From assembly GCA_964533785.1 (NCBI GenBank), contig CAZHNG010000183.1, forward strand, positions 1-13,574: a stretch of DNA of 13,574 nucleotides, read 5' to 3'. Source of the stretch: JANQRV01 sp964533785 (GTDB lineage: Bacteria > Bacteroidota > Bacteroidia > Chitinophagales > Saprospiraceae). Positions 7,461 through 13,574 of the stretch are shown piece after piece (the first letter of the stretch is position 1; every line of letters begins with the position of its first letter). Under the pieces are notes generated by a model, which searched no databases, had not been told where the DNA came from, and worked only from the letters and a program-made list of their open reading frames with translations. The position numbers and the translations under genes are program-made.

Positions 7461-8690
7461 ATGAGATTATACATCCTCCTGTTTAGTTCCCTTAGTTTAT
7501 TCTGCCTGACTTCATTTGTAAATATTGGTATTAGCCAGAGTACTTATTTCCCGGGGGCCGGTTATGATTGGGAGAAAAAACGGCCGGAAGAGTTGGGGAT
7601 GGATCCGCAGTTGCTGGTTGCAGCGATTGAGTATGCAAAAGAACAGGAATCTGAATCACCCCGCAATTTGGAAGAAGCCCATTATTTGGGATTTGGCCGT
7701 GAGCCGTTTGGAGACGGAGTAGGTCCCTTTAAGACCAGGGGAGAGCAAACAGGGATCATCGTAAAAAACGGTTATATCGTCGCAGAATGGGGAGAACCCG
7801 GCAGGGTAGATATGACTTTTAGTGTGACTAAAAGCTTTTTATCTACCTGTATTGGTTTAGCTTATGACCGAGGAATGATTAAAGATCTAAATGATAAAGT
7901 GTACACCTATACGGCACCAGTTGTGCCCTTTGAACCTTATAATAAAGCTGGTGATAAAGCAGCTTTATTTGGTCAACCCAAGGTTTTATCTTTATTTGAA
8001 GATGCTCACAATCGAAGCATTACCTGGGATCATCTGCTGCGTCAAACGAGTAGTTGGCGTGGAACGCTCTGGGGTAAGCCTGATTGGGCAGATCGGCCAA
8101 GCCAGGATAGAGCTACCTGGTTATCTGTTGAAAGAGCAGAACCAGGTACCGTTTATGAATACAATGATGTGCGAGTGAATTTACTGGCTCTGGTAGCTAC
8201 TGATATATGGCGAAGGTCTTTACCCCAGGTATTAAAAGAATATATTATGGACCCCATCGGCGCTACTTCAACTTGGCGTTGGCATGGCTACGAGAATTCC
8301 TGGATAGTTTTGGATGGCTTACCCGTTCAAGTCGTCAGTGGCGGTCACTGGGGAGGCGGTATGTTCATTAACGCCTACGACCAGGCTAGATTTGGGCTCT
8401 TCACTATGCATAAAGGGAACTGGAACGGTGAACAATTGCTCCCCGAAGAGTGGTTTACAATGGCCCGGACACCAACGCCGGTCAGAAAATCTTACGGATT
8501 TATGAATTATTTCCTAAATACCGGTAAAGCCTTTTTCCCAAGCGCTCCCGAAACTGCCTATGCCCATATCGGTGCAGGAAGAAATATGGTTTATGTGGAC
8601 GAAGAAAATGATTTGATCATCGTGGCCAGATGGATTAAAAATGACGCTTCAGATGGGCTGATCAAGCGTGTCCTGGAAAGTATAAAGTAA
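7461..8690 (+). CDS. Exported serine hydrolase of the beta-lactamase / penicillin-binding-protein fold
   Basis: A 409-aa protein with a hydrophobic N-terminal signal segment (about 1-25, MRLYILLFSSLSLFCLTSF, cleavage probably near GISQ-ST), so periplasmic or secreted. There is no convincing lipobox. Nucleophile motif SVTK (S121, K124) is the SxxK of class C beta-lactamases, esterases and DD-peptidases. The second motif is Y234-N235-D236 in VYEYND, where YxN is usual, so Asp replaces the Asn. The third is H369-I-G371 in AHIGAGRN, standing for KTG/HTG. Length suits the family. Members hydrolyse varied amide or ester bonds; substrate cannot be inferred, and a resistance beta-lactamase is not implied. 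ATG at 7461 immediately precedes the signal segment; no Shine-Dalgarno is present. The gene stands alone, with the tandem repeats and a candidate -7 box upstream. Confidence 0.85.
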   Translation: MRLYILLFSSLSLFCLTSFVNIGISQSTYFPGAGYDWEKKRPEELGMDPQLLVAAIEYAKEQESESPRNLEEAHYLGFGREPFGDGVGPFKTRGEQTGIIVKNGYIVAEWGEPGRVDMTFSVTKSFLSTCIGLAYDRGMIKDLNDKVYTYTAPVVPFEPYNKAGDKAALFGQPKVLSLFEDAHNRSITWDHLLRQTSSWRGTLWGKPDWADRPSQDRATWLSVERAEPGTVYEYNDVRVNLLALVATDIWRRSLPQVLKEYIMDPIGATSTWRWHGYENSWIVLDGLPVQVVSGGHWGGGMFINAYDQARFGLFTMHKGNWNGEQLLPEEWFTMARTPTPVRKSYGFMNYFLNTGKAFFPSAPETAYAHIGAGRNMVYVDEENDLIIVARWIKNDASDGLIKRVLESIK

Positions 8691-8723
8691 AAAAACGGAA
8701 AGACAGTTGCTTCCATTGAACGG

Positions 8724-8763
8724 AAAAAAATTACCGGTTAACCAATTTAATCTGGTTAACCGG
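8724..8763 (-). terminator. Rho-independent terminator of the sigma factor gene
   Basis: A perfect 10-bp stem, CCGGTTAACC (8734-8743) and GGTTAACCGG (8754-8763), surrounds a 10-nt loop. Read on the minus strand it is followed by AA and a T-tract, the complement of the A-run at 8724-8730. It sits about 70 nt past the sigma factor stop. On the plus strand the same hairpin is not followed by a T-tract, so any effect on the hydrolase transcript would be weaker. Confidence 0.75.
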
Positions 8764-8832
8764 ATAATAAGGGACAACGGTCTTTTAATATTTTATCCTG
8801 TCAACAAAGCGTGTTTAACCGCACGTGAATAA

Positions 8833-9414
8833 TTATTGTAGAACAACATCTTTTTCCTCCACCATTTTTCTAATATTGATCAGTGCGTAGCGCATACGGC
8901 CTAGTGCGGTATTGATACTTACTCGAGTGAGCTTGGCAATTTCTTTAAAGCTCATGTCAGCGTAATGGCGTAAGATCACTACTTCGCGTTGTTCGGGAGG
9001 AAGCATGTCTACTAATTTACGAATTTTTTCGTGGGTTTGACTGCGAATGATGTGTTGCTCCGCGTTGTCATCGGTGGTTTGCAATACATCAAAGATATCA
9101 AACGTTTCAGTAGGAGAGACTTTTGGACGGCGTTTTGTCCTGCGGAAGTAATCAACACACATGTTATAGGAAATACGAAGCGCCCACTGGAGGAACTTAC
9201 CTTCGTGGTTGTATTTGCCTTTTCTGAGTGTGTCTATAATCTTGATGAAAACTTCCTGGAAAATATCTTCGGCAAGACTTTGCTCTTTTACAAACAAGTA
9301 AATGGAGGTGTAAATTTTTTGCTGATGCCGATTTAATAATTCTTCAAAGGCTCGTTCATCACCGTCTAGGTACAAAGAGATTAACTCCTGATCGTTAAGT
9401 GTCATAACTTGCAT
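8833..9414 (-). CDS. ECF (sigma-70 family, RpoE-like) RNA polymerase sigma factor
   Basis: A 193-aa extracytoplasmic-function sigma factor. Region 2 (about 20-92) includes AEDIFQEVFIKII (48-60) and FLQWALRISYNMCVDYFRRTKRR for -10 recognition and melting. Region 4 (about 130-185) has LPPEQREVVILRHYADMSFKEIA and the helix-turn-helix VSINTALGRMRYALINIRK, a signature I associate with a widely conserved RpoE-like sigma of Bacteroidota. Two starts are possible, M1 (9412-9414) and M4 (9403-9405); the domains do not distinguish them. No anti-sigma gene is adjacent, so control is elsewhere or at the level of its own expression. The gene appears monocistronic, with a terminator downstream and a foldable leader upstream, and is divergent from a universal stress protein gene. 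Regulon unknown. Confidence 0.93.
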   Translation of the reverse strand: MQVMTLNDQELISLYLDGDERAFEELLNRHQQKIYTSIYLFVKEQSLAEDIFQEVFIKIIDTLRKGKYNHEGKFLQWALRISYNMCVDYFRRTKRRPKVSPTETFDIFDVLQTTDDNAEQHIIRSQTHEKIRKLVDMLPPEQREVVILRHYADMSFKEIAKLTRVSINTALGRMRYALINIRKMVEEKDVVLQ

Positions 9415-9416
9415 AA

Positions 9417-9466
9417 CTAAATAATTTAGTTTGAGATTATGGGATAATAATGCTTGAATTATTTAG
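9417..9466 (-). promoter_or_regulatory. Nested inverted repeats in the sigma factor leader
   Basis: CTAAATAATT (9417-9426) is perfectly complementary to AATTATTTAG (9457-9466). Inside the 30-nt spacer, ATTAT (9436-9440) pairs with ATAAT (9444-9448) around GGG. The near side is also the 13-bp palindrome CTAAATAATTTAG (9417-9429), offering alternative pairing. The structure begins 2 nt upstream of the sigma ATG, so folding could occlude translation initiation, or it may be an operator. It is AT-rich and thermally weak. Confidence 0.4.
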
Positions 9467-9532
9467 TGTAGAAGTTATTTCCTATAGACGATAATTTTAT
9501 TTACGAAATGATTCTTCAAAAGAAGATTTGTT

Positions 9533-9540
9533 CAAATATA
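9533..9540 (-). promoter_or_regulatory. Candidate -7 box of the sigma factor gene
   Basis: Minus-strand TATATTTG (9540-9533) exactly matches TAnnTTTG. It would yield a leader of roughly 110 nt that includes the nested inverted repeats. No TTG is found at the usual -33 distance, which might fit autoregulation by an alternative sigma or may mean the match is chance. Confidence 0.3.
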
Positions 9541-9775
9541 AGCGCATATTCTGAAATTCGCCAGAAAAAATTATTTTTCTTAACAGAATATTAACGAAAT
9601 GGCCTTTATTTAACATTTTTTACATATCAAATATTTGTTAAAGGGACTGCGCAAAGTGATGCCATTCAAGCTAATCCTCATTTCTAAATTATGCGGGGCA
9701 ATTAATCTTTGGCGAAGATAAGAGCAATTCTCAACTTATTATGTATTTTACAATTTCAATAGTTAATGTCTCAAC

Positions 9776-10627
9776 ATGAAAAAAATATTGTTTCCTACTG
9801 ATTTTTCAAAAGCGGCAGAACATGCTTTTATTTACGCGTTAAAAATTGCGGATCAATTCGGTGCCAGTGTTACGGTTTTGCACGCATATAATTTGATCAA
9901 TGCGGTTGATCTGTACGCCCCATACAACTTGGATGAGCTTTACGAACAACTGAAAGAGAGTAAGTTTGAAAACTACAAAGACGCGGTAAAGCCATTGAAG
10001 CAAATTGCAGAAGAAAACGGCTTGGATCACGTTGAGCAGTATTATGTGATGGAGGAAGGTGTAGTGTTAGAAGCTATTCTAAGGATAGCTGAAAGAGACA
10101 ATATTGATATGATCGTTCTCGGTACTACGGGTGCCTACGGTTTCAAGGAAGTATTTAAAGGGAGTGTAGCCGGTGAACTTTTAGAGAATGCTCCTTGTAA
10201 GGTACTAGCCGTACCCGAAGAAGCTGTTTTTGACGGTGTTATTGATAATATTGGTTTTACAACCTCTTATAAAGAAGAAGAGAAAAAGGCTTTACTGGAT
10301 TTAGAGCAATGGTCAAAAACGTTTAATGCACAGATCCATGTTGTCAATGTAGATCTGGCCCATACGGAGTTTTATCTCAACCGTATGGATGAACTGGAAG
10401 AAGAATTTGCTGATCATGATCATTTGAATTTTTCAGTGGTTGAAGGAACAGACTTGATGGAGGCGCTTACTAATTTTCTGGAAGATCAGCAGATTGACAT
10501 TCTGGCAATGGTTACCCATAAAAGAAATTTCCTTCAGGAGCTTTTCCATTACAGCCGGGCAAAAGTATTGTCTTACCATTCCAAAACGCCAATATTGTCC
10601 TTACCCGATAGCTTGATCAAGGGGTAA
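9776..10627 (+). CDS. Universal stress protein, tandem UspA domains
   Basis: A 283-aa cytoplasmic protein of two UspA-type alpha/beta domains. Domain 1 (about 1-148) begins MKKILFPTDFS, has D9, and carries the ATP-binding motif G-x2-G-x9-G-S (G116, G119, G129, S130), then PCKVLAVPE. Domain 2 (about 155-280) keeps the fold pattern (IHVVNVD, DILAMVTHKRNF, TPILSLP) but lacks the glycine motif, so only domain 1 is expected to bind nucleotide. Tandem Usps of this length are common in Bacteroidota. The ATG at 9776 gives the canonical N-terminus. It stands alone, divergent from the ECF sigma gene, which makes a shared stress-response setting plausible but unproven. Its ligand and partner are unknown. 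Confidence 0.93.
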   Translation: MKKILFPTDFSKAAEHAFIYALKIADQFGASVTVLHAYNLINAVDLYAPYNLDELYEQLKESKFENYKDAVKPLKQIAEENGLDHVEQYYVMEEGVVLEAILRIAERDNIDMIVLGTTGAYGFKEVFKGSVAGELLENAPCKVLAVPEEAVFDGVIDNIGFTTSYKEEEKKALLDLEQWSKTFNAQIHVVNVDLAHTEFYLNRMDELEEEFADHDHLNFSVVEGTDLMEALTNFLEDQQIDILAMVTHKRNFLQELFHYSRAKVLSYHSKTPILSLPDSLIKG

Positions 10628-10649
10628 AGATGGGAGATCTTAATTTTTT
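10627..10649 (+). terminator. Weak hairpin plus T-tract after usp
   Basis: AAGAT (10627-10631) pairs with ATCTT (10637-10641) around a 5-nt loop, followed by AA and six T (10644-10649), with a second T-run soon after. The stem begins at the last base of the usp stop codon. It is only 5 bp and AT-rich, so termination efficiency is doubtful. Confidence 0.45.
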
Positions 10650-10697
10650 GAGGATTTTTTTGTTGCTTCTCCAATAAGATGAACCCGTAATTACAGT

Positions 10698-10750
10698 AGC
10701 AGGTTACGTATTGCGAGCTCAACTCAACAACTCGTAATACGTAACCCGCT
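10698..10750. repeat. Long imperfect inverted repeat between convergent genes
   Basis: The arm at 10702-10717 (GGTTACGTATTGCGAG) pairs with 10731-10746 (CTCGTAATACGTAACC) along 16 bp with one G-T wobble, around a 13-nt loop. Beyond one A/C mismatch, AGC (10698-10700) pairs with GCT (10748-10750), giving about 20 bp in total. It lies between the convergent usp and PD40 genes, so a bidirectional transcript-end hairpin is likely. Neither side has a strong T-tract, so a dispersed repeat element or mRNA 3'-end stabiliser is an alternative. Confidence 0.7.
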
Positions 10751-10800
10751 CATTTTGATAGCCATTTACAAATGTAAATTAAGGGATGACTTGATTATTC

Positions 10801-12756
10801 CTACTCTTCGATCTTTCCGAAGCGTTCACCATCTTCGTAGCGGACTACAAAAGCAGTGTTGAACCCTAAGCCTTTGACGGTTTCAAGCATATTGAATGCC
10901 TCATCTTTGTCAAAAAAATCAGCCAATAACACCCTGGTTAAATCCCTGTCGACGAGTTTTTCAGTATCAAGCCTACCGATATTGTAAAGCTGCTGGTACA
11001 ACTGCCGGCCAGGATTGTAATTACGCAGAGCTGCTAATTGAATTTTGTAGTAAACACCGCGGTAACGAGGAGCACTGGTGATGTACTCAGCATTATCGTC
11101 CGGTGAAGTTCCTCTGGCTGTATAAGACTCTCCCGTATTTTCATCTAATAGATCAGATCGCGAAGGTTCGCCAAATTCATTCTCACCGATTGCCGTTTCA
11201 GCTTCCAGGAACAGAGGTTGACCGTAGACATTGGTGTTGGGGTCATTAGTAGAAAAAGAATATTCTCCAGGGGTATAACCCGTGCTATTAATTTCGACCC
11301 TAAATCTTCTGCCTGGCAACAGATCCATAGCATAGTTGCCATTAGAAAAATCACGACTGAACAATAAGGACTCATCAGCTCCTTCTATTTGGTAAAGGGA
11401 AACAGAGAAATCATCAACCAGATCACCGGTGCCCTTATCGTAGACATTTCCTTTTAGAACGATCCTGCTGCTTCCCTCCAAAGCAAATTCGAAGATATCC
11501 GTATGACGGGTAGAAGCTTTCTCTGCTCCAAAAACGCGATTGGAAACAATGTACCCACTGGTTCCATCCATACTTTGGGTATAGCTATAGTCGTCAGCAC
11601 TGGAATTAACGGGAAGACCTATGTTTTGTGGAGTTGTCCAGGTTTCTTTTTCACCGTTGGCCTGGAAAATGTCGAAACCACCGATAGTAACGTGCCCGTT
11701 AGATGAAAAATACAGGATGTTGTTTTCCTGGTCGAAAAATGGAGCTAATTCATCTCCCAACGTATTGACAGTAGATCCGAGATTTACGGGGAATTCAAAT
11801 TCTCCGCCGTTAAGGTTTCTGGTTGAATACCAGATGTCAAGGCCACCCCGGCCATTATCCCGGTTAGAGGCGAAGTACAATATTTCTTCATTGCCTTTTT
11901 CCATTACAAAAGGTGTGGTGGCAGTAACTCCTTTTTGATTAATGTAGTCGGGTAAACGTTGAGGTTCTGACCAACCCTGGTCGGATTTGGTCGTAAAATA
12001 AATTTCACATCTGGCTTTTAATTCGTCCAGGCTGTTGTCATTGTCACAGATGGTGAAATATAGCTTGGATCCGTCAGGAGAAAAACAAGGATTGCTGTAA
12101 TGGCCGTTATTGATGATGGGGAAATTATCAGGAGTGTTGGTCGTTCCCCAGGTTTCTCCGGCTTTCAATGCATTGTAAATGCGTATTTTTCTCCCTTTAT
12201 TGGAGGCAAAATACATTTCATTGCCATGTGGCGCGGGTGAAAGTTCGTTGGCGTCGGAATTCAGGTTTCTCGGAAATTGCAGCTCCAGATCCCTGTTGGC
12301 TTTTAATGGGAGCTGAGTTGCCAGATCACACCCATTCACTTCCTTGCGAATGACATCTTGTAGGACTGACTTCCCCTGTCCGGAATACGAATTGAGAAAT
12401 TCCTCAAAAGCAACTTTTGCTTTTTCGTATTGCCCGTCTTGTTTTAAGGAACGGGCGTATTTCAGTCCCACCAATGGAAATTCTTCGTTCTCATCTTTTA
12501 CGTATTGGTAAGACTCGGCTGCCTTTCTGTAGTCTTTTATGGTATAGTAAATATCAGCAGCTTTGAATATCAATTCTTCCTTTTTGCGCTTTTGTTGCCA
12601 GGCTTGTTCGTAGTGCTCAGCAGCACTGGCATAATTGCGGGAAGCTAATTCTTTCTCTGCTGCCTTTACGTGTTTTTTCCAACTTAGTTTTTTCTGGGCT
12701 ACTAACGGGCTGATCAGGCAGAGACCTAAAATAAGGATTAATGTTCTTTTTGCCAT
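10801..12756 (-). CDS. PorE-like envelope protein: TPR, PD40 beta-propeller, CRD, SPOR-like C-terminus
   Basis: A 651-aa exported protein. Order of parts: signal peptide (about 1-20, MAKRTLILILGLCLISPLVA); TPR-like helices (about 27-125, e.g. AAEHYEQAW, AAESYQYV, AKVAFEEFL); a WD40-like PD40/TolB propeller (about 165-425) with blades NELSPAPHGNEMYFASNKG, NPCFSPDGSKLYFT, EILYFASNRDNGRGGLDIW, NILYFSSN...GGFDIF and GYIVSNR; a carboxypeptidase-regulatory-like beta-sandwich (about 432-505, LKGNVYDKGTGDLV); a low-complexity acidic linker; and a C-terminal domain (about 566-645, YYKIQLAAL ... TRVLLADFFDKDEAFNMLETVKGLGFNTAFVVRY) that looks like SPOR, a glycan-binding fold. TPR-PD40-CRD order is that of PorE, a type IX secretion component, which ends in an OmpA domain instead. 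The protein is probably a periplasmic or outer-membrane scaffold anchored to peptidoglycan. A T9SS role is inference only; no other por or gld gene is nearby. Confidence 0.82.
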   Translation of the reverse strand: MAKRTLILILGLCLISPLVAQKKLSWKKHVKAAEKELASRNYASAAEHYEQAWQQKRKKEELIFKAADIYYTIKDYRKAAESYQYVKDENEEFPLVGLKYARSLKQDGQYEKAKVAFEEFLNSYSGQGKSVLQDVIRKEVNGCDLATQLPLKANRDLELQFPRNLNSDANELSPAPHGNEMYFASNKGRKIRIYNALKAGETWGTTNTPDNFPIINNGHYSNPCFSPDGSKLYFTICDNDNSLDELKARCEIYFTTKSDQGWSEPQRLPDYINQKGVTATTPFVMEKGNEEILYFASNRDNGRGGLDIWYSTRNLNGGEFEFPVNLGSTVNTLGDELAPFFDQENNILYFSSNGHVTIGGFDIFQANGEKETWTTPQNIGLPVNSSADDYSYTQSMDGTSGYIVSNRVFGAEKASTRHTDIFEFALEGSSRIVLKGNVYDKGTGDLVDDFSVSLYQIEGADESLLFSRDFSNGNYAMDLLPGRRFRVEINSTGYTPGEYSFSTNDPNTNVYGQPLFLEAETAIGENEFGEPSRSDLLDENTGESYTARGTSPDDNAEYITSAPRYRGVYYKIQLAALRNYNPGRQLYQQLYNIGRLDTEKLVDRDLTRVLLADFFDKDEAFNMLETVKGLGFNTAFVVRYEDGERFGKIEE

Positions 12757-12772
12757 AATTAAAGCTTTGTGA

Positions 12773-12790
12773 TTTGATCAATGGATCAAA
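12773..12790 (-). promoter_or_regulatory. Perfect hairpin/palindrome in the leader of the PD40 gene
   Basis: TTTGATC (12773-12779) and GATCAAA (12784-12790) form a perfect 7-bp stem around a 4-nt loop, 16 nt upstream of the ATG. It could be a 5'-UTR stem-loop or an operator. The minus strand CAATTTTG just upstream is a one-base miss to TAnnTTTG. No regulator can be named. Confidence 0.4.
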
Positions 12791-12923
12791 ATTGAAAAAG
12801 TGTATATTTTCAGAATGTATAAATCTGCTCGATTAATTCAATTTAAATATTCAATTAAATGTAATTTCTCCAAATAGTCAAGATAAGTTAAGATAGCGTG
12901 TCGAAGAATAGGCTTCGTTGTTT

Positions 12924-13499
12924 TCAATCTAATAAAAGCTGTTCAATAACGGGGGCATAATATTGATGTTCTAATTGCTGTACTTTTTGGGCAATCGCCT
13001 CGGGAGTATCTTTAGGCAATATTTCACATTGAGCTTGAAAAATAATGTCTCCCTCATCATAACGCTCATTCACATAATGAATTGTAATGCCTGTAGTCTT
13101 AAGTCCTGACGTCTTTACGGCCTCGTGAACGCGCATACCGTACATCCCTTTCCCGCCAAAGTCCGGCAATAAGGCCGGATGAATATTAACCATTCTGGTA
13201 AAATAAGCTGAGGTAAGATACTCAGGGATAAGCCACAAAAAGCCGGAAAGGGCAATGAAGTTCACTTCTTTTTCTTCTAAAAGATCTAATAGTTCTTCAC
13301 TGTTGTAAAAAGTATCTTTATCCAAAACCAGGGAATCTATTTGGTTGGACTTGGCAATATCCAGCACAGGAGCATCCTTTTTATTAGAAACCACTAAAAC
13401 AACCGCAATTTCTCCATGATCCTGGAAAAACTCAATAATCTTTTGGGCGTTGCTTCCCCGGCCGGAAGCAAAAATCGCTATCCTGTTTCTTGGGTTCAT
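12924..13499 (-). CDS. purN: Phosphoribosylglycinamide formyltransferase 1 (GART)
   Basis: Transfers a formyl group from 10-formyltetrahydrofolate to glycinamide ribonucleotide, the third step of de novo purine synthesis, in the cytoplasm. At 191 aa it is close to the normal family length. Substrate-phosphate motif ASGRGSNAQ (11-19) is near the N-terminus. The catalytic segment MVNIHPALLP gives N105 and H107 (E. coli N106, H108), and D148 in YDEGDII fits E. coli D144. GGKGMYG (115-121) follows the HPALLP motif. The ATG at 13497-13499 sits at the natural start. It lies 167 bp upstream of the PD40 gene on the same strand, but the spacing suggests separate transcripts. No other pur gene is in the window; about 75 bp upstream to the window end hold no clear promoter. 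Confidence 0.96.
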   Translation of the reverse strand: MNPRNRIAIFASGRGSNAQKIIEFFQDHGEIAVVLVVSNKKDAPVLDIAKSNQIDSLVLDKDTFYNSEELLDLLEEKEVNFIALSGFLWLIPEYLTSAYFTRMVNIHPALLPDFGGKGMYGMRVHEAVKTSGLKTTGITIHYVNERYDEGDIIFQAQCEILPKDTPEAIAQKVQQLEHQYYAPVIEQLLLD

Positions 13500-13574
13500 A
13501 TTCTAACAGGTGAATAATGGACTTGTCTAGACGGTGTAATCAAATTGAGAAAATGAGATTTTTTTATTGATATT

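Larger units (their letters stand above)
9415..9775. other. Long AT-rich divergent spacer between sigma factor and usp genes
   Basis: 361 bp with no convincing coding region or RNA gene. It contains the sigma leader repeat, a candidate sigma -7 box, a TTTAACA/TGTTAAA inverted repeat (9609-9615 with 9636-9642) overlapping the palindrome CAAATATTTG (9628-9637), and direct TTAAC motifs at 9580, 9591 and 9610. A near -7 box TAATCTTTG (9703-9711), with one extra base, is the best but weak candidate promoter for usp. Its length and density of symmetric motifs suggest control from both sides. Confidence 0.5.

Noticed and set aside
7461..8690. Antibiotic-resistance class C beta-lactamase
   Set aside because: Fold motifs are shared, but YND replaces YxN, the KTG motif is HIG, and no ampR-like regulator is adjacent. 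A general serine hydrolase is the safer call.
9031..9336. Open frame on the plus strand across the sigma factor gene
   Set aside because: Antisense shadow of a clear ECF sigma coding sequence with no recognisable domain. The same applies to the other frames overlapping kynU, the cyclase, serBA, the hydrolase and the PD40 gene.
12902..12917. CGAAG/CTTCG hairpin just after purN as a terminator
   Set aside because: Only 5 bp and, on the purN strand, not followed by a T-tract. On the plus strand T-rich sequence follows but no gene precedes it.
13527..13533. CTAGACG upstream of purN as a dispersed copy of the heptamer repeat
   Set aside because: One 7-mer match is expected by chance in a window of this length.

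Overview
The window looks like chromosomal DNA of a member of the Bacteroidota, probably a Saprospiria- or Cytophaga-like marine or soil lineage. This is inferred from four things: AT-rich starts without Shine-Dalgarno sequences, several candidate TAnnTTTG-type -7 boxes, an E. coli-type SerA fused to a SerB-like phosphatase, and a PorE-like TPR/PD40 envelope protein. GC content appears moderate and even. I see no insertion sequence, phage gene, CRISPR array, tRNA or rRNA.

Layout. A kynureninase (minus, 33-1325) is divergent from a very large signalling protein (plus, 1427-5464). That protein has two class III nucleotide cyclase domains, a STAND/AAA-type ATPase and a long TPR tail, the architecture of mammalian soluble adenylyl cyclase. 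About 100 bp with two related palindromes separates the two genes. The cyclase gene overlaps tail-to-tail by 26 bp with a serB-serA fusion (minus, 5439-7328), and a bidirectional hairpin terminator lies across the overlap. A short spacer with four tandem 7-bp repeats precedes an exported serine beta-lactamase-like hydrolase (plus, 7461-8690).

An ECF sigma factor (minus, 8833-9414) with its own hairpin/T-tract terminator and a foldable leader is divergent from a tandem-domain universal stress protein (plus, 9776-10627) across a 361-bp AT-rich gap. A long imperfect inverted repeat separates that gene from a TPR-PD40-CRD-SPOR envelope protein (minus, 10801-12756), which is followed by purN (minus, 12924-13499).

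How the genes relate. Most are single-gene units rather than one pathway. Housekeeping biosynthesis (serine, purine), tryptophan/kynurenine catabolism, stress response (sigma factor, Usp) and envelope functions are interleaved. The most notable items are the sAC-like cyclase, whose single composite active site has unusual residues at the base-recognition positions, the SerB-SerA fusion, the SPOR-ended PorE-like protein, and several clean inverted repeats between genes.
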